Source of the DNA: Bryopsis sp. KO-2023
Lineage: Eukaryota > Chlorophyta > Ulvophyceae > Bryopsidales > Bryopsidaceae
Reading direction: 5' to 3'
Assembly (NCBI GenBank): GCA_030272585.1
Contig: BSYQ01000012.1
Coordinates: forward strand, 2,728,001 to 2,792,000
DNA: 64,000 nt
This document shows, piece after piece, positions 42,467 to 52,631 of the stretch (positions are counted from its first letter, which is position 1; the number at the start of each line of letters is the position of its first letter). Below the pieces are notes generated by a model. That model worked only from the letters and a program-made list of their open reading frames with translations, was not told where the DNA came from and searched no databases. A program made the position numbers and the translations under genes.

Positions 42467-44011
42467 GCCGATGCTTTGAGTAGATCCACACCCAAAGTGA
42501 ATGAGACTAATACCTTGGGAACAATTGGAGTGACATTAGCGTTCCAAGGAACGGAATTAGAAGAATGGAAGCAAGCACAAGAGAGAGACACAATGTGTGA
42601 GGGAATTATTCAAGGCTTACATCATCATGCGGAGCAATATTCGACACACTACCGGATGTCAACGGAGGGACTCTTGGAGAAAAGGATAGAGAACGGCGAG
42701 TGGCGGATTGTGGTTCCAAAGGAAAAGAGAAGACAAGTCTTGGAGCACAATCATGACTTACCACATGCGGGGCATGCGGGTCAAGCAAAAACACTTGAGA
42801 TGATTTCACGTCATTATTGGTGGAAAGGAATGCGGAGTTCGGTGGCCGAATATGTGAGAACATGTCCTATGTGCCAAACCATCAAGCCGGACACTCAACG
42901 GAAGAAAGGATTATTAAATCCTTTACCTATTCCGGAGAGAAAATTTCAACACGTGACAACCGACTTGATTACCGACCTACCGGAAAGCAAGGGCTACTCC
43001 GCCATCGCGGTCTTCGTGGATCGCCTTACGAAGATGGTGAAGTTAGCTCCATGTTCCAAGGAGGTGGATGCGAAGAAATACGCAACCATTCTCTTTGATA
43101 CGGTGTTTCGTTCTTTCGGAATGCCGGAGGTAATAATCTCGGATCGTGATCCTCGCTTCATGAGCTCTTTTTGGAAGCATTTGTGTGCAAAGGTGGGCGT
43201 GGAACACAAGGCAAGCACTTCCTTCCATCCCCAAACGGATGGACAAACGGAAGTGGTGAATAAAACAATCGAGAACTACTTGCGACCGTATGTAGAAGTG
43301 AAGCCGGAGGAATGGATAGACTACTTGGGGATCGCGGAATTTGCGATTAATAACACGGTGAATAGTACCACGGGGTACTCACCTTTCCACTTAGCATATG
43401 GACAAAAAGGATTTGTCCCGGACGCACTCCTCACCGGAGTCTCCACACAAGAAAAGACCAAGAACGAGGATGCCCAAGCGATGTTTGAAAGGATGCACAA
43501 GGAGCTACGTGACGCGAAGGAAAATTATGCAAAGGCGCAAGAGCGGATGCAACGGGTAGCAAATCGTCAAAGGCGTCATGAGACCTATCAAGTGGGAGAT
43601 GAAGTATGTCTTAACGCCAAGGATCTAAGCTTTGCATTCAAGAAGACCTTACCAACAAAGCTTCGACGACGATTTCTTGGGCCCTTCAAAATCGCTAAGG
43701 TGGTGAGCGATGTTGCTTATAAACTCGATCTACCCGACACTTGGAGAATTCATAATGTTTTTCATATTGACAAATTGAAAACGTTTAATCGCTCCATGGA
43801 ATTTACTCGGGACATCACGCCACCGGAGGCAATAGAGATAGAAGGAGAATTAGAGTTTGAGGTGGAAAGAATTTTACGTCACCGTGGAAAAGGAAAGAAA
43901 CTTGAATATTTGATTTTATGGAAAGGTTATCCGGCCCATGAGGCTACGTGGGAGTCAAAAAGAAACGTGGCTAACGCTCCCGAAAGGGTACAAGAATATT
44001 GGGAAAGATAA
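42467..44011 (+). CDS. Element II pol, 3' part: integrase and chromodomain
   Basis: Continues the pol frame broken at 19640, starting at the RNase H end (ADALSRST). Integrase has the HHCC module (HAGHAGQAKTLEM, CPMCQTIKPD), D in TTDLITDLPES, D in [10 protein letters not shown] and E in HPQTDGQTEVVNKTIENY. The C-terminal module has RRRFLGPFKIAKVV, and the chromodomain has FEVERILRHRGKGKKLEYL and LWKGYPAHEATWE. The stop is at 44009-44011. Only 156 bp separate it from the 3' LTR, so there is no room for an ORF3. Confidence 0.92.
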   Translation, partial: ADALSRSTPKVNETNTLGTIGVTLAFQGTELEEWKQAQERDTMCEGIIQGLHHHAEQYSTHYRMSTEGLLEKRIENGEWRIVVPKEKRRQVLEHNHDLPHAGHAGQAKTLEMISRHYWWKGMRSSVAEYVRTCPMCQTIKPDTQRKKGLLNPLPIPERKFQHVTTDLITDLPESKGYSAIAVFVDRLTKMVKLAPCSKEVDAKKYATILFDTVFRSFGMPEVIISDRDPRFMSSFWKHLCAKVGVEHKASTSFHPQTDGQTEVVNKTIENYLRPYVEVKPEEWIDYLGIAEFAINNTVNSTTGYSPFHLAYGQKGFVPDALLTGVSTQEKTKNEDAQAMFERMHKELRDAKENYAKAQERMQRVANRQRRHETYQVGDEVCLNAKDLSFAFKKTLPTKLRRRFLGPFKIAKVVSDVAYKLDLPDTWRIHNVFHIDKLKTFNRSMEFTRDITPPEAIEIEGELEFEVERILRHRGKGKKLEYLILWKGYPAHEATWESKRNVANAPERVQEYWER

Positions 44012-44154
44012 ATCTTTTTCTAGAACGGAAGTTGATCACGTTTATCGGGAAGTAGGGATGGAGAGGTTAGATGAAGAGATGGTGTCCTCTACCTAGTTAC
44101 CCTACCGGGTCACACTCGTTCTTAGTGGAAAGGATCTATGGGTCTAGATCTTGT

Positions 44155-44167
44155 AAGGGGGGAGGAG
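44155..44167 (+). other. Polypurine tract of element II
   Basis: AAGGGGGGAGGAG ends directly at the 3' LTR. Confidence 0.85.
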
Positions 44168-44400
44168 TGAAACGCTTCCTCTTACCCCTCTAGCGTTAGG
44201 GGTTCAAACACTCAACACACACACATGTGCTCCGGGGGAATCGAACCCTCGACCACACCGCCCAAGGTTATTCACCTTGTCGACGGAGCACTCTAGGCCA
44301 CGATATAAAACGGACGTTAACTCTTTTTGTAATCACTCTTTCAAGTCACCTCAAAAGTGTCGACCGAGGGTTTTTCCTAAGGCCTCGCGGGTTCGTTTCA
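44168..44400 (+). repeat. 3' LTR of element II (233 bp)
   Basis: Identical by eye to 16193-16425, including the antisense tRNA-like segment (44227-44291). Followed by the CCAAG duplication at 44401-44405. Confidence 0.95.
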
Positions 44401-44835
44401 CCAAGCCTCCTCGAGGGTGTGGCGAATGCTGGCCACACGCTGGTTATCCACCTCGGCTGCGGCTTGTACCACGAGTTTGAGCCTGTCCTGGGCTTCCTTC
44501 GCGTCGGACTGTCTCAATTTCTTCTCTCGGTTTTCCCTGTCGAGCGCACCGCGTTGCAGCATACTCGCCAGTTCCGCCTCCTTCTTGGCGCCCTCGAGCT
44601 GACGCTTGACCGTTTCCAATTCCGTCTCGGCCACATCTTTTTCTCCTTTAATCTTTTCCAGCTCGGTTTTCAGCTCGTCGACCGTCTTGTCCGCTTTAAC
44701 CTTCGCCAACTCGGCTTCCAATTCCGTGATCTTTTTCTCCGCTGATTCCGCCCTCGCAGTTTCCTCCGCCAACTTGCGTTCCAACTCCTCCTTTTCCGTC
44801 TGCATATTCTGAGCCATTTCCAGGAAGGTCGCCAT
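44401..44835 (-). CDS. Element I ORF3, N-terminal coiled-coil part
   Basis: Starts at an ATG at 44835. Almost the whole 145-residue segment is a charged coiled coil (KITELEAELAKVKADKTVDE, LKTELEKIKGEKDVAETELE). It is cut by element II at CCAAG and resumes at 16187. It lies 320 bp downstream of the pol stop. Layout and composition match ORF3 of element IV, though the sequences have diverged strongly. Confidence 0.8.
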
Positions 44836-45154
44836 TGCTGCTGTGATTCTTGTCCGAACACGCCTCCTTTTTCGGTTTCCTGCTGTCCTTTTTTCTCTCC
44901 GATCTGGTGCTGGTTGATAACAAAGTGCTGGTAGGTAACCTCCCCGGTTACCCTTCTCTTATTCCCTTACTTTCGCATACGTCACCTCACGGTACGTCTT
45001 GACGTGTCGTCCGTCCATGACAGTTCGTACGAGCTGGAGACACCTCGTCAGACTCGTGGCAGTGAACTCGTTCCGTCCCATACCGGCCATTCACTGGGAC
45101 GAGCTGACTTTGCACTCAATGCGTCTCCACCCTCCTCGTACGGGTATCGCTGCT

Positions 45155-48100
45155 TCAGGTACGGTTACGACCACGCGTGCGTCGCGTACGAGCCTCCTTG
45201 ACGATGAAGTCGGCCAGTAGGTCAGCCGCACTCGTGAAGTTCTCCTCTGGCTCCCACGTCGCCTCATGTAGTGGGTACCCCTTCCACAGTACGAGGTACC
45301 TCTTTCGCTTGCCCGTTCCCTTTGATCGAAGTATGCTCTCCACCTCGTACTCAAGCTGTCCCGTCAACTCGTCCGTGAGTACTGGTCCTGGTTCGACGTC
45401 ACGCACGAACTCGGACGAACGACGGAACTCCTTCAGCTTTGAGATGTGGAACGTGGGATGCAGGCGCCATGTACTCGGTAGCGTCAAACGATAAGCCACC
45501 GGAGAGATCACCTTCTCGATCTTGAATGGCCCCACATACTTTCTCCGAATCTTCGAGGGCAGGTGCTTTGTAATCGCCAGTGGGATGTGTGATGAACGAA
45601 GACAGACTTCCTGGCCGACTTGGAACTCGACATGTCTGCGCTTCCTGTTCGCGTTCTCTGCCATGCGGTCCTGGGCCAGTTTGTAGTTCTTCTTCGCTTC
45701 GTTCATCTCCTCATCCATTCGCGCCACCATTGCGTCCGCCGCTTCCACAATCGACTTCGGACGGTACACTTCGAGGGCACGAGGGTGCTGGCCGTACATG
45801 AGGTAGAACGGCGAGTAGCCAGTCGAAGCGTTCGTAGCGTTGTTAGCTGCGAACTCGGCCGTGTTCAGTAGTTTCGCCCACCCGTCCGGCCTTGCTTCCA
45901 CGTAGGGACGTAGAAAGTTCTCCAAGGTCCGGATTGTAACCTCGGACTGTCCGTCAGTCTGAGGATGGAACGCTGTTGACATCTTCAACGAGGACCCAAG
46001 CAACCGGAACAGCTCCTTCCAGAACTGGCTGGTGAACCTCGGGTCTCGGTCCGAGATGATCACGCTCGGTATTCCGAACGTGGGGAACACATGTTTGAAG
46101 AACATGTCCGCGTATCCTTGGGCCGTCACTTCCTTGGAACACGGGACGAACTTGCAGAACTTCGTGAGCCTATCGACGAATACAGCCACGGCCGTGAACC
46201 CCTGGGACTCTGGAAGGTCCGTCATGAGGTCCGTGGTGACCTGTTCCCACTTGTAGGTGGGGACGGGCAATGGGTTCAGCAACCCCTTCGCCTTGGCGTT
46301 GTCCGTCTTCATCACCTGGCACGTGCTGCATGTTCGAACGTAATGGTCCACGGCCCTTCTCCATCCGCGCCACCAGTACTTTCGGCTCACCAAGTCGGCC
46401 GTACGAGCCACCCCAGGGTGACCGGCCATTGGTATGTCGTGGTGATCGTGTAGAATCACCTGGCGTTTCGTTCGTGGCACCACCACCTTTGGTAGTGCTT
46501 CTGGGTTCGGACTGGTGTAGAGAAGCAACCCGTCCTGACTAAGGGAATAATCAGAAACGGATCCACCAGCCTGCAGTTTGGTACGAATAGAGCTCAGGAT
46601 CGGGTCTTCCGCCAGTGCATCCTGCCAAGCTTGAGCCTCCCCGGGCGAGATTTTGGCCTCCGAAATTGCCGAGATGTGGGTGCGCCTGGAAAGCGCGTCC
46701 GCGACCACATTACTTCGTCCGGGGATGTACTTGATGACTGGCATAATGGACTGGAAATACTTGAGCCATCGTGTCTGGGTACGAGACAACACCTTCTGCT
46801 GGAGAAAGTGGGTAGCCGGCTGATGGTCCGTGAGGACGGTGACCCCTCCTGGAGCGCCCTCGAGATAGTGACGCCACTGAGCCAGGGCGTACGAGATCCC
46901 GAGTAATTCGCGCTCGTAAGCCGAGTACTTCTTCTCGGCCGGGTTGAGGCCGCGACTGAGAAAAGCAACGGGCTGGAGGCCGTCGTCCCCCTCCTGCATC
47001 AATGTCGCACCCAACGCGATGTCCGACGCGTCCGTGACGACCGTGTACGCCTTGGCTGGGTCCGGGATCCTCAGAACTGGGGCCGAGGTGAGCTTCATCT
47101 TCAGTTCCTCGAACGCCTGCTGCTGAGGAGGACCCCATTGCCATGCGACGTCCTTCTTGACCAACATCTGAATCGGGGCCGCGATGCGTGCGTATTCCCG
47201 AATAAAACGCCTGTAGTAGGATACCAGGCCGAGGAAGCTCCTGACTTCTGCCACGTTCTGTAACGGCTGCCAGTCGCGGACCGCGGAGGTCTTACTGCGA
47301 TGCGGCGAAATGCCATTTGCAGTGACCCAGTGCCCTACGAAGTCCAACTCGGACACAGCGAACGCGCACTTGGACGCTTTCGCAAACAGTCCATGCTCCC
47401 GCAGCTTCTCCAGGACGAGTCTCAGATGCTCCTCGTGTTCTTCCATCGTTTTCGAATAAACGACTAGGTCGTCCAGGAACACGACGAGGAACTGGTCATG
47501 GAAGTCCCGGAATATGTCATTTATCATCGACATAAACTGGGGCGGAGCGTTTGTCAACCCGAACGGGACTACCTTATATTCGTAATGCCCGTACCGCGTT
47601 CGAAACGCAGTTTTTGGTTGGTCCTCCGTTCGGATTGGCATCTGCCAGTAACCCGAACGGAGGTCGAGTCGACTAAACACCCGTGCGCCTTGGAACCTGT
47701 CAAGCAACTCGTCCGGCAAGGGCAGGGGGTAGCGGTTCTTCACGGTCTTTTGGTTCAGCCATCGGTAATCGATGCAGAACCGCAACCCCCCGTCCTTCTT
47801 GGCCGCAAATAAGATGGGGGCTCCCCAGGGGCTCTTCGACGGCCGGATAATTTCTCGGTCGAGCATGTACTCGGTCTGCTTCTTCACTTCCGCCAGTTCC
47901 GCTGGCGAGAGTTTGTACATCGGTCGAAATATCGGCTTCGTCCCTGGTTCGAGTTCAATCTCGAATTCGTGCCCGTTTCTTATCGGCGGCGTGCCTTTTG
48001 GTAAGTCGGACGCGAAGACTCGTCGGTACATGTTGAGGAGTCGCTGGATCCCATCCGGCTGGTCCGGGCGTAAAACTTTGGCCACATCATCGCTGTCATG

Positions 48101-48985
48101 AACGTCTTTCTTGGTACTGGTTGCTTTGGGCTCTGGTCCGGGCTGGTTAGCATCATCTTCATCGTCGACATCGTTGACTACCACCATTACGGCTTCACAT
48201 TCGCCTCGCTGCATATCTCGTAGAATGAGTGATGACGAAGTGGGTATGGCGGTTCCCACACTCAACACCTGTGCCGGCTTGGGCCGCACTGAAAATTTCA
48301 GCGGAAGTGTGAGGGTGGCTTGTCCGCGCTTGACGCTGATGGTACGATGTCGGAAGTCCAGTGTGGGGTTCTCTGCTACTAGCCAGGGAAGGCCAAGAAT
48401 GACGTCGTACGCCATGTTCGGGAAGACATCGAAGTCCGAGCGAAACTGCGTTTCGCCACTCCGGAACTTCGCCCCCGTAATGCGTCCCAGCGTACGTCGC
48501 TCCGTCCCGTCCGCCATCACGAGTCGTTTGGTATTGGCTCCGTCCATCTTGAGGTCCAGTTTCGCTTGAACTCGTCCACTTACATAATTTTCCCAACTGC
48601 CGGAGTCCACATACGCGATTAGTGGACTCCCTCCTATTTTGATTTTGATCTCAAACCCAGTAAATCGCCCTTGGGGTCCGTCACAGGCTGCTCGACCCAT
48701 AAAGTCAAAATTGTCGTCCTGTACGGATCGTCCCTCGTCCCCAGTTGACGTATCGTCATGGGGTTCCATTCCATTTTCGCTATCGGATACGTCCTGCTCG
48801 CCACTTGAAGACGTCTGCAGGTGTGCACTCGTGTCCGCTTCGCCTGTAGCAACTTCTGTCGCCATTGGCGGTACTTCGGAGTCGGACGGCGTCCATGCTC
48901 GCCTCTGCCGCGTCCCTGTGGGACATTCTGGCTGCTCGAAGTCTAACTCATCATTGTCATCGTCTTGTCGTTCCTCATGGTCCAT
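45155..48985 (-). CDS. Element I pol: protease, RT, RNase H, integrase, chromodomain
   Basis: 1276 codons from the first ATG; the frame is open up to the end of gag at 49096 and lies at -1 to it, so a Gag-Pol frameshift is likely. In order: protease with [17 protein letters not shown] with [18 protein letters not shown] and FLDD in [12 protein letters not shown], RNase H with [14 protein letters not shown] and TDHQPATHF, integrase with HHCC ([22 protein letters not shown]) and DDE residues ([39 protein letters not shown]), and a chromodomain ([34 protein letters not shown]). No stop or frameshift interrupts it, so it could be functional. Confidence 0.94.
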   Translation of the reverse strand: MDHEERQDDDNDELDFEQPECPTGTRQRRAWTPSDSEVPPMATEVATGEADTSAHLQTSSSGEQDVSDSENGMEPHDDTSTGDEGRSVQDDNFDFMGRAACDGPQGRFTGFEIKIKIGGSPLIAYVDSGSWENYVSGRVQAKLDLKMDGANTKRLVMADGTERRTLGRITGAKFRSGETQFRSDFDVFPNMAYDVILGLPWLVAENPTLDFRHRTISVKRGQATLTLPLKFSVRPKPAQVLSVGTAIPTSSSLILRDMQRGECEAVMVVVNDVDDEDDANQPGPEPKATSTKKDVHDSDDVAKVLRPDQPDGIQRLLNMYRRVFASDLPKGTPPIRNGHEFEIELEPGTKPIFRPMYKLSPAELAEVKKQTEYMLDREIIRPSKSPWGAPILFAAKKDGGLRFCIDYRWLNQKTVKNRYPLPLPDELLDRFQGARVFSRLDLRSGYWQMPIRTEDQPKTAFRTRYGHYEYKVVPFGLTNAPPQFMSMINDIFRDFHDQFLVVFLDDLVVYSKTMEEHEEHLRLVLEKLREHGLFAKASKCAFAVSELDFVGHWVTANGISPHRSKTSAVRDWQPLQNVAEVRSFLGLVSYYRRFIREYARIAAPIQMLVKKDVAWQWGPPQQQAFEELKMKLTSAPVLRIPDPAKAYTVVTDASDIALGATLMQEGDDGLQPVAFLSRGLNPAEKKYSAYERELLGISYALAQWRHYLEGAPGGVTVLTDHQPATHFLQQKVLSRTQTRWLKYFQSIMPVIKYIPGRSNVVADALSRRTHISAISEAKISPGEAQAWQDALAEDPILSSIRTKLQAGGSVSDYSLSQDGLLLYTSPNPEALPKVVVPRTKRQVILHDHHDIPMAGHPGVARTADLVSRKYWWRGWRRAVDHYVRTCSTCQVMKTDNAKAKGLLNPLPVPTYKWEQVTTDLMTDLPESQGFTAVAVFVDRLTKFCKFVPCSKEVTAQGYADMFFKHVFPTFGIPSVIISDRDPRFTSQFWKELFRLLGSSLKMSTAFHPQTDGQSEVTIRTLENFLRPYVEARPDGWAKLLNTAEFAANNATNASTGYSPFYLMYGQHPRALEVYRPKSIVEAADAMVARMDEEMNEAKKNYKLAQDRMAENANRKRRHVEFQVGQEVCLRSSHIPLAITKHLPSKIRRKYVGPFKIEKVISPVAYRLTLPSTWRLHPTFHISKLKEFRRSSEFVRDVEPGPVLTDELTGQLEYEVESILRSKGTGKRKRYLVLWKGYPLHEATWEPEENFTSAADLLADFIVKEARTRRTRGRNRT

Positions 48986-49095
48986 ATTTGTTTGTTTGCT
49001 CCCATATCTTTGCCTTATTCCCTGGTCCCCTCCTGCCGTCCCGCTTGCATCGTCGTATCGTCCGTCCGGGACTGACGATGCAGCGTCCCGGACGG

Positions 49096-51303
49096 TCAGT
49101 TTATCGCCTTCTTCGCGGCATCATATTTGGGACACTCCCTGATCCCATGTCCGCGTTGATTGCACAAAAAACACTGTATGGTACGATTTCGCCCTTGTTG
49201 CTGCCCATTGTTTCGTCCTCCAAATCGTCCACCGCCACCTCGTCCGCCACCAAATCGTCCGCCTCCACGTCCCCGTCCTCGTTGGAATCCGCGTCCTGCA
49301 CCGAGAGCATTCACACGATCTCGGTTTTGGCCACCGTGTCCACGAGGATGATTGGCGCCTGGTCGTCGGCCCCATCTGCGTCCATGACCAGGATTGTGCC
49401 CTTGGGGGTGAAGTGCTCGGACGCCATCAAGGCGTTCGGCCATTTCCACAGCGTCGGCCACGGAATGTCGTACGTGTCCAGCCACCTGGGTCCGGATTGG
49501 TTCACGGAGACCGTTGACGAAAGCAGAGAATTGCTCGGCCTCCGTCATCTCGGGTATCCTGAAGCATATGCCCTGGAAACGCCGCACATAATCGTGTACC
49601 GTACCAGACTGACGTACGGTACGTAACTCCGTGCGAGCGCGCTCCTGGACCGTGGTTGGTTCGAACTGACGCCTGAGCTCAGCGGCCCACGCGTTCCAGT
49701 TCTGAAATGGCGCACGTCGTCCCTCAGCGAGTCGTAACTCCTGAAGGTTCATCCATCGACTCGCGGCTCCGCTGGTGTGCGCACTGAGTACGCGTAGCCA
49801 GTGGTGTTCCTCGATGTCGTGTGCGCGAAGCCAACGCGCCATCAGAAGTAGCCACTCGGTTGGTCCGACGTCCTGGTCGCCTGAGAACGGCTTCGGCATC
49901 TGAAGCTTCAGCTGACGTAACACCTGACCAACACCGCGGTCACGGCGTCGATTTGGTCCACCATCACCATCATCATCACCATCGTCGCCGTCCGGATCAC
50001 CTGGTCCTCCATGTGGAACAGGAAGATGAGGTGGAATTCCCCCACCGCCCGGTCCCCCTGGTGGACCGCCGCCACCCCCTGGCCCACCTGGTGGTCCACT
50101 GCCACCTCCTGAACCGTGTGGTGGTCCGAAGCCTCCATAGTCATCGTTCGGATCATCGCCGCCCCCGCCTCCTCCTCCTGGAGCGCCGGCTCCTTGTCCG
50201 CGGTTCCCTCGTCGCCTAGCTGACGGGTCCTGTTGGCCTACGGACGCATACGAACCCATTGCTGCGAATGGATCCTGGGCCGCGGAGTTCAACGGGACCG
50301 GCTGCAGTGACGGTTGGGGAACTGGCACGGGAACTGGCACTGGAACTGGAACTGGCTGTGACGGCGTTCCTCCGAGGTTCAATGGTCTTGGGGCTGGCCT
50401 CGGTACAGGTGGAGCGCGTGGTCGTGGTGGTCCTGGTGCTGGTACGATGGGTGGTCTCGATGGTCCGGGAACTGGTATGACGGGTCGTGGTGCGGGTTGT
50501 GGTGCGATAAGTGGTACTGGTGCGACGGGTGGTCCTTGGGACGTGAACGGTGGTATTTGGACGGCTTGGTCCAGCTGCCCCGTAGTCCCTGTTTGAGGGC
50601 TCACAGTCTGAGTCTGTGACCCTGCCATCATGGCTGGAACATTCGCTTGAGGCGGTACGGGTACAGCCTGCTTGGACCACAACTCGACCAGCTCTTCGAA
50701 CTTCTGGCCGTGGTTCTTGTCGTCCATCTTCACCTTCTCGTCCACTTCGGCCACCGCAGTGCGGGTAGAAAGCAACTCTCGGTCCAATCGCTCGGTAACT
50801 GCGTCCAGGACCCGTAGATCTTGCTCGGCTTTGGCCGCCGCACGTTGTACCTCGACTTCGGCTTTGGTCACAGCACGTTGCTGGGACAGATGGAGTCGAT
50901 GTTCGGCCTCGGTGGTGAGCCGGCCCAGATCGCGGCGCTGATCTTCCAAGCGCTGGTTGAACTCGGCCCGTTGCTGCGCGAGCTGAGCTTGATGCCGCTG
51001 CTCGGCCTCTTCTTGTAGGACCGCGTTCTCGTATCTGATCTGGTCGAGCGCTTCTTTCAGGCCTTCGTGCGTATTCTCGGCCCAGGCTCCTGCATCGACC
51101 TGGATCTGGTTGAGCCGCTCGTCCACCCGGTGCTCCACGTCGACCTGGACGTTGTGGTGGATATTGTTGAAGTGCTGGACGTTCTGCTGGACGTACATAT
51201 TGCCGTGGGGCAACGCGTCCTCGGCCGTGGCGAGAGACATGGCGTCCGAAGACCCATCCTCGGCCTGAGCGACCTGGTACGGTTGCAACTCCCCGTGGTT
51301 CAT
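49096..51303 (-). CDS. Element I Gag
   Basis: 735 codons. The N-terminus ([20 protein letters not shown]) leads into a coiled coil, then a proline/valine-rich region, a G/P-rich stretch, and the capsid core with [22 protein letters not shown]-rich sequence and one CCHC knuckle ([14 protein letters not shown]) close the protein. The last codons are ATA AAC TGA. The -1 frame is open through the stop, but I see no canonical slippery heptamer. The plan matches Gag of element IV. Confidence 0.92.
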   Translation of the reverse strand: MNHGELQPYQVAQAEDGSSDAMSLATAEDALPHGNMYVQQNVQHFNNIHHNVQVDVEHRVDERLNQIQVDAGAWAENTHEGLKEALDQIRYENAVLQEEAEQRHQAQLAQQRAEFNQRLEDQRRDLGRLTTEAEHRLHLSQQRAVTKAEVEVQRAAAKAEQDLRVLDAVTERLDRELLSTRTAVAEVDEKVKMDDKNHGQKFEELVELWSKQAVPVPPQANVPAMMAGSQTQTVSPQTGTTGQLDQAVQIPPFTSQGPPVAPVPLIAPQPAPRPVIPVPGPSRPPIVPAPGPPRPRAPPVPRPAPRPLNLGGTPSQPVPVPVPVPVPVPQPSLQPVPLNSAAQDPFAAMGSYASVGQQDPSARRRGNRGQGAGAPGGGGGGGDDPNDDYGGFGPPHGSGGGSGPPGGPGGGGGPPGGPGGGGIPPHLPVPHGGPGDPDGDDGDDDGDGGPNRRRDRGVGQVLRQLKLQMPKPFSGDQDVGPTEWLLLMARWLRAHDIEEHHWLRVLSAHTSGAASRWMNLQELRLAEGRRAPFQNWNAWAAELRRQFEPTTVQERARTELRTVRQSGTVHDYVRRFQGICFRIPEMTEAEQFSAFVNGLREPIRTQVAGHVRHSVADAVEMAERLDGVRALHPQGHNPGHGRRWGRRPGANHPRGHGGQNRDRVNALGAGRGFQRGRGRGGGRFGGGRGGGGRFGGRNNGQQQGRNRTIQCFLCNQRGHGIRECPKYDAAKKAIN

Positions 51304-51518
51304 TCGTCGTTCTCGGCCGGTTCGTCGTCCTTGGCCGGTTCGTCCTGTGGGTCGTTTGAGGCTGTGCTTTCTGCGTCGTCGAAATCTTTGTTAGAGGTCC
51401 AGAAAGCGTACTGTCTGTAGACTGCCGTCTTCCAATACGGCCCTGCCAAAGCTGATCCAAACTCTTCCGGCTTCTGGTCCGTTTGGGATGCCGCGTTCAT
51501 ACGGGTAGGGAAAGTCAG

Positions 51519-51530
51519 GCTCCGAAACCA
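51519..51530 (-). other. Primer-binding site of element I
   Basis: On the minus strand TGGTTTCGGAGC starts two bases after the 5' LTR. Confidence 0.85.
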
Positions 51531-51532
51531 GT

Positions 51533-51714
51533 TGATATGAACGTTTGAGGTCACAGACCGAAGACGAGAGTTAACTTGCAAAAAGGAAAGAACTGCGGTG
51601 GGGAACGCTGGTCCGCGTTATATGGCCTCTGGGACGGTACGAGATCTCACATCTCGAACCGTCCCCGTCCAGCTGTATCTTCTGGACGGACTGATGAGTC
51701 AGAGGTTCATATCA
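51533..51714 (-). repeat. 5' LTR of element I (182 bp)
   Basis: Identical by eye to 14710-14891. Followed on the plus strand by the CATGC duplication at 51715-51719. Confidence 0.95.
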
Positions 51715-51719
51715 CATGC

Positions 51720-52631
51720 CAGTTCTGGATACCGAATTTACGAATAGGATTGAAGAGCAAGAGGACCAGTTTTCAACAGTTCGAATCTGGAAATTGGGTT
51801 GGAACAGAAAAGGCTTCTTCGGGGTAATGTTGAAGGGAACAATACATTGGTGTGGAATATCATGAAAAGAAAGGAATGCTTCAAAGACTGTGACCCTTGT
51901 ATTGCATCTAGACCTGGCAAAAACAATTGATGCCCGAAAAAACAAAGCCAGAAAAATAAAACATCGAAACATTGCTTTTTTCGAGGAAAAAAAAAAAAGT
52001 TAACTCATATATTTATATAATTTGTAACTGTGTAGTTACAACTAGGCAGAAGTTTCAATCCGTCACAAATTTTTGCATGGCTGGGGAATGTTGGGAGGTG
52101 AATGAATTCCTATGCAATAATGACCAACTAATTCGCCATTTCACCCCCCTAAGAACTTCACCAGATGCTAAAAAACACATATTGTGTATATATATACCCT
52201 GGAGGTAAATCCCAGTCCTCGTTCCCGCTACAATTAAGAGTAGCCCTTCCCCTTCCCTACCAAAACTGGAAAAAAAAACTAAAAACCACTACAGTCCTCC
52301 AGCTGATAACAAATTTCTTATCCAGAGTATTGATGACATTTAGTTTGCAGAGGATCCTCTGCAAACTAAATGTCATCAATTCACTCGAATTCAAACACAA
52401 GACCCTAGAATATGGTAAAAAAAACTCTCGAAACAAGCCATTCATAAGACATATCCATGATAACAAACGGCACCAGAGGAGCGAAAAACTCCACCAGTGA
52501 TTAGGGTTTCACTGCGCTCAAGATTGACCGTTATACTCCACAAAAATCAGCCATCCAGATGCTCAACTTTTCGCTACCGCTGAAAGCATATGATCGCAGC
52601 GAAAATGTTCAGCCATGTCACTTAACAACCA
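51720..52631. other. Host intergenic sequence right of element I
   Basis: Host DNA that was joined to 14704 before element I arrived. I see no supported gene in it. The notable feature is the palindrome at 52329-52380. Confidence 0.5.
52329..52380. repeat. Perfect 52-bp palindrome
   Basis: Two 26-bp arms with no spacer and GGATCC at the centre. The left arm begins ATTGATGACATTTAG and the right arm ends CTAAATGTCATCAAT. It could form a cruciform or an RNA hairpin, or be a cloning/assembly artefact. Confidence 0.9.

Larger units (their letters stand above)
16193..44400 (+). mobile_element. Element II: Ty3/gypsy chromovirus inserted in ORF3 of element I
   Basis: A plus-strand LTR element of about 5.4 kb, not counting the nested element III. 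Order: 5' LTR 16193-16425, PBS, an inverted gag fragment (16644-17222 on the minus strand), protease/RT/RNase H (17217-19640), element III with its duplication, integrase and chromodomain (42467-44011), polypurine tract, 3' LTR 44168-44400. No ORF3 lies between pol and the 3' LTR. Pol is visibly more AT-rich than in the other three elements. With a rearranged gag it should be unable to move without help. Confidence 0.92.
14710..51714 (-). mobile_element. Element I: Ty3/gypsy chromovirus, outermost of four nested elements
   Basis: A minus-strand LTR retrotransposon. Its own sequence is about 8.8 kb; the other 28.2 kb is element II and its contents. Order in the direction of transcription: 5' LTR 51533-51714, PBS, gag 49096-51303, pol 45155-48985 with chromodomain, ORF3 (44401-44835 joined to 15195-16187), polypurine tract, 3' LTR 14710-14891. 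It is flanked by the duplication CATGC. The two LTRs look identical by eye, so the insertion is recent. Apart from the split ORF3, all genes are intact. Confidence 0.93.

Noticed and set aside
44696-44923. Overlapping minus-strand ORFs near the start of element I ORF3
   Set aside because: Shadows of the coiled-coil frame starting at 44835.
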